Below are positions 23,950 through 36,200 of a stretch of DNA of 64,000 nucleotides, in pieces. The first letter of the stretch is position 1. Each line of letters opens with the position of its first letter. The translations under genes and the position numbers were made by a program. This DNA comes from Fulvia fulva (taxonomy: Eukaryota; Ascomycota; Dothideomycetes; Mycosphaerellales; Mycosphaerellaceae). The notes under the pieces were generated by a model that was given only the letters and a program-made list of their open reading frames with translations, was not told the DNA's origin and searched no databases. The stretch spans positions 620,001 through 684,000 of the forward strand of contig NC_063012.1 in NCBI RefSeq assembly GCF_020509005.1. Direction: 5' to 3'.

Positions 23950-25180
23950 TATACTATATTGATCCTTAACTTCTTTCCTCTCTTTACTTTCGGTAAACGT
24001 TATTCTTAGTCTTTATCGCGTCGATAAGGAAGACTTAGGCCTTTTCCTACTTAGCGGGAGTAGTAGAAGTAGGCTCGATAGCGCTAATAGCGCCGCGAAC
24101 CGGGTTACGGGCGTTATAGGTAGCGAGCTACGGATAGTTAGCTACGATATAGCCTAGACCGCCGTAGTAGGTATAGAGCCCGGCCTAGCGACGGCGAAGC
24201 TTCTCTTCGGGAGTAAGCTTACCGTTAACGAGGCCCTAGACTCTAGGGACGGCGGTACTAGCGCTAAGATCTATAGCGTTACCTATAGAGACGGGAGGGA
24301 GAGCCGTAGGAGCGGCGGCGCCTAGTAGAGTAGCGAAGTAGCTTCCGGGACTACGAGGCTAACGACCTTAAGAACGGGAAGCGAGGAGAGAGGCGGTATG
24401 TTTTATATTAGAGTCGAGGCGCTAGTAGGTCTCGACGAGCTTACGGAAGCTTATAGTACCGACGTCCTTGTCCTCGAGGGCTCGAAGAAGCTCTACTAAT
24501 AAACTACGGCGGAGAGTGCTCTTCTTAGTCTCTTCGTTATAGCCGGTAAACCCGATATCGCGGTTAAAGGCCGCGAGGTACTCGGCGAAGCTCTTATTCT
24601 TCTAGAGGAGGTTATAGATAGCGTTCTAGGCGGTAGCTCTACGGTCTAGATCACTAAAGGCAGTACGGAGGTCCTATATTAAGGTAAGGACGTCCGGGTA
24701 GCCGATAGTCTACGTAGCGTTATCGATATAGTATTATACCTAAGCCGTAGCGTCTCCCCGAAGGAGGGAGAAGACGTACGTAACTTTGTCCTTCTCTTAC
24801 GGAAAGTGGTCGGTATTAGCTAATAGCTTAATAGTAAGCTATGTCTTAAATGCCTTAAACTTGCTCTTATTACCGTCGAACTCGTCTAGGTCGTTAACCT
24901 TCTTAGAGAAGTACTAGCGGCGGTTATCGTCGGCGTACGGGGCGAGGTTCTAGAAGGTGTTTATAATACCTTAAAGGTATATTACTTAGTTCTTTGCTTA
25001 CTCGACCTACTAGGCGGTCTTACGGAAAGAGGAGACGGTACGGTTAATAAGAGCGTAGGCGGTATCGGGGTTAGCGTTTGCCTAGGTACCGAAGGTAGCG
25101 GCGTTCGAGAAGGGGATGTTAGTCTACTAACTAAAGTAGAATAGAGTGTCTTAATTATCGAGGTTAACACCTCTATCGGT
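23950..25180 (-). pseudogene. Gypsy-2 gag remnant with zinc knuckle
   Basis: This is the capsid-nucleocapsid part of the element. At about 24135-24190 the minus strand reads GLYTYYGGLGYIVANYP. That fits a CX2CX4HX4C zinc knuckle with each Cys and the His changed to Tyr, all expected RIP products. Upstream capsid sequence is hydrophilic with many stops. The start is uncertain since ATG is purged by RIP. Confidence 0.75.
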
Positions 25181-25227
25181 AGCGTAGTTACCTATAAGGA
25201 TGACTCGAGTAGTTAACGGTTTATTAG

Positions 25228-25237
25228 TCTTTTATAA
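25228..25237 (-). other. Putative self-priming site of Gypsy-2
   Basis: Sense sequence next to the 5' LTR reads TATAAAAGAC. The less mutated Gypsy-3 copy reads TACGAAAGAC, whose ACGAAAGAC is complementary to GTCTTTCGT in the LTR. It matches no tRNA 3' end I recognise. Confidence 0.5.
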
Positions 25238-25757
25238 TATTAGGGCGAGAGCCTAGCCTATAAGATATAAGGGTAAAAGCGAGAATATAGGTACAAAGTA
25301 TAGATATAAAAGGGTATAGTATAATTGCTATACAAAACGAAAGACGAAGAAAGTAAGAGAGGCCTAGGGAAGGCTAGATATTTATACGCGACCCTCGCGA
25401 GTACGTATCCCCGTATTAATAGGGCTAACCCGTACGAAGCCGCGCTTAGTAGCTTTGCTCAAAACCTTATTCTAACCTACCCTACGTTCCGAGTCTTCTA
25501 CGTACTATTTCTAGAGTCTAGCGTAGTCGCGGGTACTCGCGGGAGTGCCGTAAGTTATATAGTTACAAGCCGAAGTAAATCTATTAAGGTTTAGTAGAGG
25601 GGTGAATTTAGAGGGCTAGGTCCCGTAGTAGATATTACGGGGCATATAATTCTTAGCGCTTATACACTAAGCTAGACTATTACTTCTTAATACCTTCTAA
25701 GCACTCTAAGGCTCTTCTGTCCCTACCTTCTATATACTCTATAGGGACACTATAACA
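25238..25757 (-). repeat. 5' LTR of Gypsy-2
   Basis: 520 bp, TATTAGGGCG to CTATAACA in plus-strand view. It carries the same antisense 89-codon frame (25325-25594). Confidence 0.95.
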
Positions 25758-25762
25758 CTAGG

Positions 25763-28500
25763 CAATCCCTTCGCGGTCTATAATTAAAGGGAAGTAAGGG
25801 GTTAGATACTCTTTAGGTAGTCGTACCTATTTAGCTAGTCTCTATATCTATTTCGGGTTTTCTATAACGAGCCCGATCGTCGCTCTCTAGTCCTATAGCT
25901 TATCGCGTCTTATCTATACCTTCTTCTCTTATGTCGCGCGATAGTATTACTCCTACGTCTCTTAGGTATACTCCTTAGTCTACTATCGCCTTACCCTTCT
26001 AGCCTCCTTTACCTTCGTAGAGTATTTAGGGGTCTAGAAGGCCTTCTACTATATTAAGGGCCGGAGTAACGGCGTATATTATTCCGCTACTTACTATATA
26101 ACCGAGGTAATCTACTCCGCTACTTGATCTAGCTAAGCTATCGTCTCGAGTTCCCTATACTACGGTAGGTTCGTAATTAGGAAGTCCCTTATATCTTCCT
26201 AGCGTACCTTCTTCTAGTTACGGCGTAGTTCGCTTACTAGCTCCTCTATCGCCTTCACCCCTAGCGTCGTTTAAATAGGGATATAGTCTAAGGAGGCCTC
26301 TAGCGCGTTATTTAGTCGGTATTAGACTAGTCTCTCTTTAAGTTCTCGTAATAGAAAGTATAGATTAAAAATACTTATACTAGTACGGGCCTTCTACGTT
26401 TCTATTCCCTTTAGTATTACTAAGGCCATTCCGTAGCGTACGGTTATATCTAGTAGCTTTCTCCTAGAAACGCGTACGGGGGAGTGAAGTCGAGTCCCTA
26501 CTATAGGTAGTAGAGGTTAAAGTCGCCGAGGAGTACTTACTTCGTATCTTAGCTTAGGGTCCGCTCTAGGTAGGCGAGGGTTCCTAGTTCCCTACTCGTC
26601 CGACCCTATAGTAGCGGGTTATAAGCGTTATTAATCTAGATAGAGCCTTATATCGTATCGATCTAGATTAATATTATGTCTCCTAGGTTATCCTACTACG
26701 GTAGTATAACCTTCTACGACTTAAGGTCTATAGTCTTACTTACGTATATATATATATCCTCGGAATAACGCCTCGTTTACCCGCGATTACGGTATAGTAT
26801 CTCCGGTCGTTATAAGTAGCTAGGAGTCCTAAGTAGGGATTGATCTATAGTTCCTATACCGTACTAACGTAGTACCGTAGCGGGTCTAGCTTTTATAGAA
26901 AGTAGCGCTAAAACTTGTCCCTACTTTTGTTTACGTTATAATATACGATAGTTATGTCGTCGTATAGTATTCTTCGTTATCCGTAAGGTCTATTTCCGTA
27001 CTAACCTACTATATCTCCTAAGCCTATATCTCGCTATCCGGCTAGCCCTAGGGCCGCTAGGGCGCCCTAAAGATTCGTATTTAGCCTAGTTTATTAGTAG
27101 CCCGGTTAAGGTGTCGAGGCCTATCGGGAGGTAGATACGTTTAAGGTTAGGTTTACTTATTCGTCTCTTCTACCCTCTTCCTCTTACTCGGCTCGAAGCC
27201 CTTATATACGGTAGGTCCCTCCTACTATTATTAGGGGTACCTAGCTAGTATAGAGATCCTTACTTGTCTCGCTCGTTCTTATACTACTATTCTAGCTAGG
27301 TATTAGTTTAAATACGCTAGGTGCCTTCTATCGTAGTATATATACCTACTCTCCTTTTTTAGACATTCCCTTCCCTAGTATAGGCCTATGTAGTAAGGAC
27401 ACCTTAGGGTCTTCTCCCCGTATTTTAGGGCTATATAACCGTACTGTTAGTATTAGAAGTATTATAGTACTCTATAGCTACTCTAATAGATCTCCGTGTC
27501 TATTCTCTCGTAGTTCTAGAATAGCCTATTATCTAGTATCTAGTTAGCTTGTTCCGCTATCTCTACCTAGATAATAAGCGATAAATACGTCTTCTCTCGG
27601 TCTACTATCTTATATAACTATACCGCCTTCGTTAGTCGTATATAACTATGCCGCCTTCGTTAGTCGTACTCCTAGGGATATATTCTAGTTCTATACTTAG
27701 AGCTAGGGAAGGTCTTCGACCTTAAATATCCTAGGGACCCCGTAGGCGATAACGGTATACTATTAGTAGGAGGCTCGCGCCGACTTCGCGACTTTAGTAG
27801 TCTACTCTATATAGGTCTCTAGTTTTCGTCTATTAGACTCTTATATAGTAAAGAGTCTTACTACGCCTATTACCTCTACCTTTGCTCTAACTACCTCCTT
27901 TTAGCCAATTCTATCGACAATCTCCTTACTTATTAGGGCTACGATTTCTTGTTTCTCCGCCGGATTAGTAATATATAGGCGTACCGTATCACCTACCTTC
28001 GTAGGGGGTTAATTCTTACCTACTACTACTATTACCTATATAGTTAGTCTCTAGGCTACCTTCTATATTACTTATTAGATTGTCTTCGGGATTTAGTATA
28101 ATAGCGCTTTTAGCGCTCCTAGTAGCTATACTATAGTGTTCTTATATGTCCGGGCTAGGTGTTCGTTATCCCCTAGTAAGTTTTCCGCCTCCGTATATAG
28201 GGTCGTCTACGCTATATTATTTGTCGTTAGCCTCTACTTTCTATATAGTAGGCCTTAGCTTATGTCCTAGGTTTTTTCTTAGTTTGTTCCCCGGTTTGAC
28301 TCTTAGTATAGAATGTTCGTAAGGCTATAGCTCTCGTTAGTTACTATCCTTCGCTACTATTCGGGGTCGCGCTTCCTAATTAGGCAATTGTCCTCCGTAA
28401 CTCCGTAACTCTAGGGTCTACCTTTAGGGGAAAGGGACCTTAGTTTTAGGGTTTTTTGTACTACGATTACGCCGCCGCTAGCGTAGGCGGGTCGCTACTA
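25763..28500 (-). pseudogene. LINE-C, 5' part: endonuclease of ORF2 and ORF1 region
   Basis: Minus strand. The AP-endonuclease block GDFNLYYL is at about 26505-26527, and its next residues match those of LINE-D rather than LINE-A/B, so LINE-C and LINE-D are one group. Sequence from about 27000 to 28500 should be ORF1 by position, but I could not confirm a knuckle there. Joined to 18213-19466 across Gypsy-2. The 5' end is not sharply defined. Confidence 0.7.
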
Positions 28501-28539
28501 CTTAAGTAGATTACTCGTCTTAATAAGGGCTACCGATTA

Positions 28540-28668
28540 AGAATAGCCGTATATAGAAGTCGTAACTGAAACTCGGTCTAAGCTATATATATAGGAAGTG
28601 TAGTCCCCCTCTATATATACGAAAACAAGATAGTATAGCTATATAGGCTAAAGGGTACTATAATAGCT
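28540..28668 (+). mobile_element. Patchwork junction: LINE, copia and LINE-tail pieces
   Basis: Three short pieces lie side by side. 28542-28567 matches 26 bases of the LINE-A reverse transcriptase (about 11180-11205) in inverted orientation. 28580-28604 matches 25 bases of Copia-2 coding sequence (14579-14603) in direct orientation. 28605-28668 matches the 3' UTR and tail seen inverted at 8596-8680. The last piece ends in ATCTATCTATATAG against an inverted Copia-3 fragment. Confidence 0.7.
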
Positions 28669-29311
28669 TAATGAAATATCTATCTATATAGCGATTTCTC
28701 TTTATTAGCTCGCGTTATAAGGGCATTATTCTCGCTATACAAATCTAAAACGCTGTTCTTAAGACGGGTATAGCAATTACGAGTATCTAATTACGCTAGA
28801 CTTATAAGATTTACGCCGAACTCGGGTGTATAAAGGCAATCGTTAAGAAGAACTAGCTTATTAGTGTCTTTAAAGCGCATTTTTATATCTCCTTACCCGT
28901 AGGAGACTATTTTCCCGGCGTTACCCTACCGTAATATAGTAGTAGTATCCCGGAATGTAGTAAAATAGTCTCTATTTGCTATAATATGCCGGGAAGGGCC
29001 CGAATCTAGAATAAATTTGGTACTTTTAGCGCTTTTATCGCGATAAACATCGCTATTTACGCTTAAAACGGTGGTATTATTTAATTCTTCGCCGCCTAAG
29101 TCCTCTATATTAGAGAATAGTACTTCGACTTTACTAACTCTATTAGAGTTAGCAAATAGCGCGTCGCTATCTCCCTTAGAATACTTATCCTTTTTCTTAA
29201 AAGTCTTATTTCTTAGATTATGATTCTTCTTAAAATACGTAGATTCGATATGTCCCTTTTTATCGTAATAGGAACATACTTTATCCGAATCAGCGTATTT
29301 AGGACCTATAT
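28669..29311 (-). pseudogene. Inverted Copia-3 gag-protease fragment
   Basis: The minus strand matches Copia-3 at about 44460-45080: the zinc-knuckle region (CDKKGHIES equivalents at about 29230-29275), the acidic linker and the protease with its DSG motif near 29005. It is cut at both ends, at 29311 by LINE-D and at 28669 by the LINE tail piece. It has no LTR, so it is an orphan internal piece of another Copia-3 copy. Mutation level is moderate, as in Copia-3. Confidence 0.85.
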
Positions 29312-32300
29312 AGGTAGGAAACCCGAGTAACGGGTGAAAACCTCCTCTTACTCTCCTTAGATTTGTCCTTCTCTTGTTCTTCCCGTTTTCCTCCCTTTAG
29401 GGTACGCTAGTGTCATAGTTGTTACCCTATGACTACCTTGCCCGCGGCCCTAGTTCTGTCCTCCTCTTCATTCCCTGTTCCTCTATCCTCCTCCTTATCT
29501 CCTCCTCCTTTCTCTCTTCCTCCCTCTTCTTAATCCATCTCTCTGTTTCCACTGTAAGAGAGAAGTGTTCAAGGTAGTTCTTAGATAGGATCCACCTTGT
29601 TACCCTTTGTATGTCTCGTTTGTTCTTAATAATGGCTTAGTACTGCCTATCTCTTGCCTTTGCTCTCTATAGACTCCTCCTTCTGACCCACTCCTTATAG
29701 ACTAGAACTATGTGCTCCGGGTTCTAGGACAGGCAGCCATATAGGCAGCTCTTAGATTCATGTCCTAGGACTCTTCTTTGATACAAGTATGCCCTAAGCC
29801 CAATGTGCTCAGAACGGATCTGGATAGCTATACTTGCTTCTGCCCTCTTCAGGTCCTTGTAGATGTGGTAGTTGTACCTTCTAAATGTTCTTGCTGCTAG
29901 TGGGGCCCCTGGTCTTACGTGCTGTTGGCTCTAGTTTTTTTCCTAGAGGTATCCTGCAATTTGCTCAGCTTGGCTTTGTTTCTTCTTGTCTTTGTCTCTT
30001 GAGCTGGCTTGGCCTCTGTAGACCTCTCCTTGTTCAAGGGCTGCCGTGATCTCTTGAAATGTTACAAGGTCTCTTTCCTTTTATAGGATTATGTGTGGCC
30101 TGTTAGGTCTCCTCTTCCTTATACATTGGGTTCTGATCTTTAGTATAGCTGCTTAGATAGCTCTCTATACTTGGTATGTAGATGTCTTGCCTACATATTG
30201 GCTCCTTAGGCCTTGGAGGTATTCTTTGATAGGAGCAGTTCCTGACTCCATTTCTAATGTCTTGTAGGGAGTTGACTTATAGGCCCTAAGTACTCTCTTT
30301 AGGCAGGCTACTTAGGCTCTATTAAGGGGTTCCTCAATCCTCTTTAGGGTGTGCTTTGCTACTGCCTAGACTACTACTATATACATCATTGTAGGTTTGA
30401 CAATAGCCTTGTATATAATCCTTGCCTTAGAGAAGGTTGCGCCCTATATAGAGGCTATAAGCCTTTCTATAGACTATCTGTTTATGTCTGCTCTTGCCTA
30501 AGCCTTCTTTACCTATAGACCCTAGCTAAGCTTTAGGTCTAGCCATATCCCTAGGACCCTAAGTTCCTATATAGGGTGATTTTTAAAGCCCTAGATCTGT
30601 ACTATTGCCTACAAATTGTGTTTTGTCTTTGCCCTACTAAAGTGGATAAGCTAGTACTTATCTAGTGCAAATTTTGCCCCGTGTTCCCTTGCCCATTTCT
30701 CGTACTGTTTATGTCTTTCCTCGAGGAGGTTGCAGTTATGTTCTATAGTGTCTAACTATACTAGGATGTTTATGTCATCTACAAATCCTGATGCTATAGT
30801 GTTTATTGTCTCTAGGAGTGGCATTAGGTCTCCTAAAAAGAGGAGGAAGAGGAGTAGTAAGAGTGTGAATCCTTATAGGATCCCTATGCGTACTATTAGT
30901 GTCTATAGGGCCTTATAGGTTCTAAGGAGGATTTAGGTTGTTCTGTTTTAGAGGAATAATTGTACAAATATAACGATCTATATTAGGATAGCCTTCTGTT
31001 TTAGGATGTAGATAAGCCTAGTATAGGAGACATTGTCGAAGGCTCCTAATATATTAAGTAAGAGCAGTGATGCTACTCTATTGTTACTATAGTGCTAGAT
31101 ATATCTTATCTATTCTGTAATTAGCTCCACTGCTATAAGGGTGGATCTCTTTCTCCTACCCCCTATCTATGTTGCTAGGAGGAGGTTATGTTCCTCCACA
31201 ATCTCTATAAGCCTCTAAGCAATAATCTTTCTAAGGAGCTTTCCTATTATGTTTAGCAATGCAATTGGCCTATATGACTTTAGTTTAGTGTAGTCCTCTT
31301 TCTAGGGTTTCCTTAGGACACCTATAAGGGATTGTTTGAAGATCCCTAGGCAATAGCCTTGTGCTATATATTAGGTAAAGATTGGTGCTAGTACTAGGGT
31401 GATAAGGTCTCTACATGCCTTTAGGTAGTAGTTAGGGATCTTATCCGGGCCTAGGGCCTTGTTTCCCTTAAGTTTCTTAATGACTCCCTTAATCTCCTTA
31501 GTATCTATATACTAGCTAGCCTCTCTTAGTTATAAGATATAAGCTCCTAGGATATTGCTAAGGTCTGCCTCCACCTAGGTCCTAAAGAAATGGCTTGTAA
31601 ATGCCTCTGCCTTCCCCTTAAGAGTGGTTTACACCTATCCTCTCTAGTCTTGTATTAGGGGAAACTAGAGTAGGGAGTTCTTCTTATCTTAGGGCTTCCT
31701 TACCTACTTAGCTAGCCTCTAGATTTGTTCTAGATGTTCTATGATCATCCTAATAGTAGACCTCTATTCTTGCTGTTTGTCCCTCCTAATCTGTGCTTTC
31801 TTAGCTTAGTAGGCATTATTATAGGTCTCCTAATTAGCCTAGGTACGTTGTTGCTCTCATCTTCTCCTTACCCTTCTTACGTCCTTGACCTTAGTTGTGT
31901 ATTTATGTGTCTAGTATATATTCTAGTATAGTGACCACCTCTTCTTAGGTATATAGGCTTGGGCTGCTCTCTCTATAGCTATTACTAGTTATATAGCAGC
32001 CTAGTCAATCCCCTCTATTATATACAAGTTGTCTATATTCACCTATCCAAGTTCACCCTCTAGCTGTTCCTATACTAGTGACTAGTTGGCCTTTTTCCAG
32101 TTGAGCTTCTCTTCTAGCTCTCTCTCTTCCTTAACCGTAAGCTAGATGTCCGTCTAGATTAGGAGGTGATCTTATAAGGACTCAAGGTGGCTACTTACTT
32201 TATAACTCTCCACCTTCTATATCAGGGCATAGGACATAAAACACAGGTCTAGTGTGCTAGAGCTGTTGTTTCTTGCCTATATTTCTATTCCCTTTAGTGT

Positions 32301-32954
32301 AACTAGGCCTAGCTAGGCTGTCTCTATCTAGCTAATAGGCCTGACTACTAGGAAGTAGTATACTAGGGAGAAGTCTAATCCCTATATTAGGTGATAGAGG
32401 TTGAAGTCCCTAACTACTATGTTCTAGGCTTGTTGACTCATTGCCTCTAGAAGTCTTTCTAATGTATATAGCTATATACTACTCCTAGACTCTAGGGGTG
32501 GGTTATACACACTATAGACTAGGATCTAGCTATGTGATGTCGTTAGTTATATTGTAGTAATGTCCCTATTAGCCCTTAGTAAGGCTTACTAGTCCTTAGT
32601 TAACACCTTCTTACTAATGTAGATATAGGACCTTAGGACTTCCTCTGTTCTGTTAACTACTAAGTAATACTCTAGGCTCTTTACTATTAAGGGGATTCTA
32701 GTATATAGGCTGATCTATAGTTCTTATATTGCTATAATATAGTGTACCTCTAGGTCTAGGGCTTGTAGGAAGCTCCTCTAGACCTTATCCTTACTTTTAT
32801 TAACATTATACTAAATAATAGTTAGCTTATTAGTATAAGGCATTAGGACATAGGTGTGTCTAGCTAGTTATATAATTGGTTATAGGGCTAGTCCTCCTAG
32901 CTTTGTTGCTCTATTTGTTCCGACTCCTCTAGTCTAATTAATAAGCAAGTTATA
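29312..32954 (-). pseudogene. LINE-D: lightly mutated Tad1-like LINE ORF2
   Basis: Minus strand. ORF2 starts near 32840 with the endonuclease block TIIQYNVNKSKDKV. A DFNLYHL block lies at about 32395-32415 (its Gly changed to Arg), the catalytic block SGFVDDINIL at about 30764-30795, and the C-terminal zinc region near 29710-29760. The sequence is close to LINE-E. CA is depleted but TG kept on the plus strand (5 CA and 18 TG over 30481-30660 plus 31021-31140), so mutation has hit one strand. No (ATCT)n tail: the copy ends inside its 3' UTR at the Copia-3 fragment. Copia-1 is inserted just upstream of its ORF2. Stops make it inactive. Confidence 0.88.
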
Positions 32955-33190
32955 TGTTGAAACAGGTACGGGTGGATGGCAGCGGAGTGGAGTAAGAGAT
33001 CAATCTTCAACTGACTAATAGCACGAGCATGCAGCAATATATCAGGAACCAATATGTTGATTGTGTTGGATGTCTATCTAAGCTAAAGGGGAGAGAAGGT
33101 ATCTCCCTACAAGCTGAGTCATCGTGGATGCCTCAGGCTGCCAGATCACTTCCTGATTGTTGACTCCCTTTGAGATGCTACATCTTAACA
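32955..33190 (-). repeat. 3' LTR of Copia-1 (236 bp)
   Basis: Plus-strand view: TGTTGAAACAGG to CATCTTAACA. No difference from the other LTR was found by eye. It does not share the CT-rich 15-mer of Copia-2. Confidence 0.97.
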
Positions 33191-33204
33191 CTCCCACTCA
33201 TCTC
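33191..33204 (-). other. Polypurine tract of Copia-1
   Basis: Sense GAGATGAGTGGGAG lies directly before the 3' LTR, the expected place for the plus-strand primer. Confidence 0.75.
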
Positions 33205-33255
33205 GTATGGGAGGTTACAGTCTGCTCACCTCCTGTCAATAGTACTTGGACCTTT

Positions 33256-36200
33256 TTATGACAGGTTCAGCTGGCTTACAAACCTCTGGAAGTGTGGACC
33301 AGTCTTTGGTTTTGTAAACCCGTCTGCAACCATCTCAGAGGTTGGGGTGTACTCAACAGCAATAAGCCTCCTCCACCAAAGTTTCCTAACAGCGTTATAG
33401 GCAATGTCAATGTGCTTCGACTTGTCATGAACATGTGCATCTTTCACTAGGGTGAGGGCAGCTTGATTGTCACCTCTTAATTGGACTGGTCTCAAATTTG
33501 ATACAGTCTCCTGGTTTCCAGTGATTCTTGGTTGATGGGAACAGTCTCCCACTAACTCTGGACAATCCATTTCCCTTAGCAGTGAAGCTAGGAATTGGGA
33601 CTGCTTCGCACATGCATTCATAGCCATGTATTCAGCCTCCATTGTGGATGTTGCTACAGACTTTTGCTTCTTGCTCATCCAAGAAACTGGTGCCCCACAG
33701 AGGAAGAAGACATACCCAAGGATTGAGACTCTGTCTGCTTTGTCCATTGCATAATCAGAATCACAGTATCCAATAAGGTGTCCTTTTCCAGACTTTGAGA
33801 ACTGAAGTCCTAGATCAGGGTATGATCTTAGGTACCTAGTGATCTTCTTCAAAGCCTTCATGTGGTAGGTGGATGGGTCACTCACAAATGAGCTCATCCT
33901 TCCTAGGGCAAAAGCAATGTCTGGCCTTGTGATTGTTGCTGGCCACATCCAAGTACCATTAATACTCTGGTACTCTGCCTTGTCACACCTCTCATCCATG
34001 TGGCTTGAAGGTTTGAGGGCCTCATAGCTGTCCATGGGTGAGTGTGTAGGTGCTGCCTTCTCATGGTTCATTCCCATCTTAGCTAGGCTGTCCCTAACAA
34101 AGTGTCCTTGGTCAAGTTTCAGGATTCCTCTCTTCCTGTCCCTTGTGACTCTCATGCCAAGGATCTTTTCAGGTTCACCTAGATCTTTGATCTTGAAGAT
34201 CTTGCCAAGTTCTCTTTTGAACCAGAGAACATCTGTCAACTTTGGTGCAGCAATTGGAATGTCATCCACATGTATAAGGATTATGATCTCCCTCTTCTTA
34301 TGGATAAGTAGGCATGGATCCACTTCTGACTGTGTGAATCCAATCTCTCTGAGCTTTGACACACAGAGTTGATTCCAATCTCTAGCTGCTTGCTTAAGTC
34401 CATACAAGCTTTTGAGGATTTTGAACGCCATGTTTGGTGGAAGCTCAACTCCTGGTGGTGGTAACATGAAGATGTCTTCATGGAGGGTGCTTTCTGTGAA
34501 TGCATTGTTCACATCCACTTGGTGAAGATGAAGATCCTTCTTACACACAATAGCCATAAACACCCTAAGGGTGTCCTGTCTTACTGTAGGTGCAAATGTC
34601 TCCATAAAGTCAACACCAAACTTCTGTGAGAAGCCCCTCGCAACTAGTCTAGCCTTGAACTTTTCAATAGCTCCACTAATGCTTCTCTTAATATCAAAGA
34701 CCCATCTTGATGTAACCAGATTTGCTCCTTTTGGTGGAACAGAATTTTCCCAGGTGTTGTTACTCTGTAGAGCATCTAGTTCCTTTTGGATTGCTTCCTT
34801 CCAAAGATGTCCCCATTTCTTGTCATTCACAGCATCCTTGTAGGATTTTGGAATTGGGACCTCTTGCTTGTATGCAATGGCTTCTACAGTTGCTGCAAAG
34901 GCCATTTCCTCAACTTCTTCCAGGAATTCGCTATCCCATGGTATTGAACTGTCCACTGATTGCATGGCTGCAAAGAAAGCTTGGTGAAAAGCAGCAAGGT
35001 TCTCTGAGAGGTCCATTGCTTCTCCCACTTCAGTGGTTAGTTCGGGCTTAGGGACCATGGATCTTGGGGCTTTCTGTTTCATGTCATAGCCCTCAACATC
35101 ATAGTCAGCCTTTCTCTTTCCAAGGGATGATTTAGGGACCGTCACTTGTGACCTAGTAACGTCTATTTCCTGGGGATCTAGGGAGCTTCTCTCAATTGGC
35201 TGATCAATTTTCTGAAATTCCCCTACGTTCTCCGGAGGCTGGGGAAGTTGCACAAACAGCTTTCTCGGCTGAGCGACTTTAGGGCTCTCAATTGGCTGAT
35301 CTATTTCGGGGGGGCTCTGATGGACGCCTGAATGGTAGGTAGATTGTCCTAAGGATACGTTCTTCCTCGGCCTTCCTAAGGGCTTCCTAGCTGGTGCACT
35401 GCTTGGTAGATTCAATGTTGGAACATTGAGACCCATATCACCTCCAGGCTGGTCCTCAAAGAAGTCTGCATGTGTGTGTTGTTTAACAGCTCTCATGTCT
35501 GGTTCCCAAAAGAGCCAGGCTTTAGCTGTGTTTTTAACATACCCAATAAACACTGCTTCTTTACCCCTATTCATTAGCTTGTCACTTCTTGCCCATTGAG
35601 GTTGGGATCTTGTGTCCATATAGACAACAGCTTTGCATCCCCAAACTTTCAAATGGTTGATGGTCGGTTTGATACCATCAAAAGCCTCATCTGGTGAAAC
35701 CTTGAACCCATCGTAATCTGGGCCATTTGGCAGTTTGTTCCTCATATAAGTTTGGGCCTCTAGTGCTTCAGGCCAAAATTCAACCGGCATTTTAGCCTCT
35801 TCAAGCATTGCCCTTATAGAGTCCTCTGAGGTTTGTATTGACCTCTCAACTGGTCCATTCTGTAGAGAGTTGTATGCCTCAGTCGGCTCGAGCCCAATCC
35901 CCAAATCCTTCTCCCACTGCTTCACTAATGCAATAAGTTCTTTTGCATTGTCAAGTCTTACTGCTTTCAGCTGCGCTGATGATTTCCTCTCTGCTTTGAT
36001 CTTCCAGTTCTGGAGAGCAACTGGAGCATCTTCTCTTTTCCTAAGAGGAAAGGTCCACTTCTTCCTAGAGAAGTTGTCAACAATCTCAAGCCAGTATTTG
36101 AATCCTAGTCTTGAGATTGGTAGTGGGCCACATATGTCAATAGATACAAGGGCAAGTCTTTCAGGTCTTCTCTCTGTAACTTTGCCTTTGTACTTCTTCA

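Larger units (their letters stand above)
19467..25757 (-). mobile_element. Gypsy-2: full-length RIP-mutated chromovirus
   Basis: 6291 bp with two 520-bp LTRs and a perfect target duplication CTAGG (19462-19466 and 25758-25762). Same family as Gypsy-1 and Gypsy-3, and almost identical to Gypsy-3 along its whole length. Inserted into the LINE-C ORF2. Confidence 0.96.
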
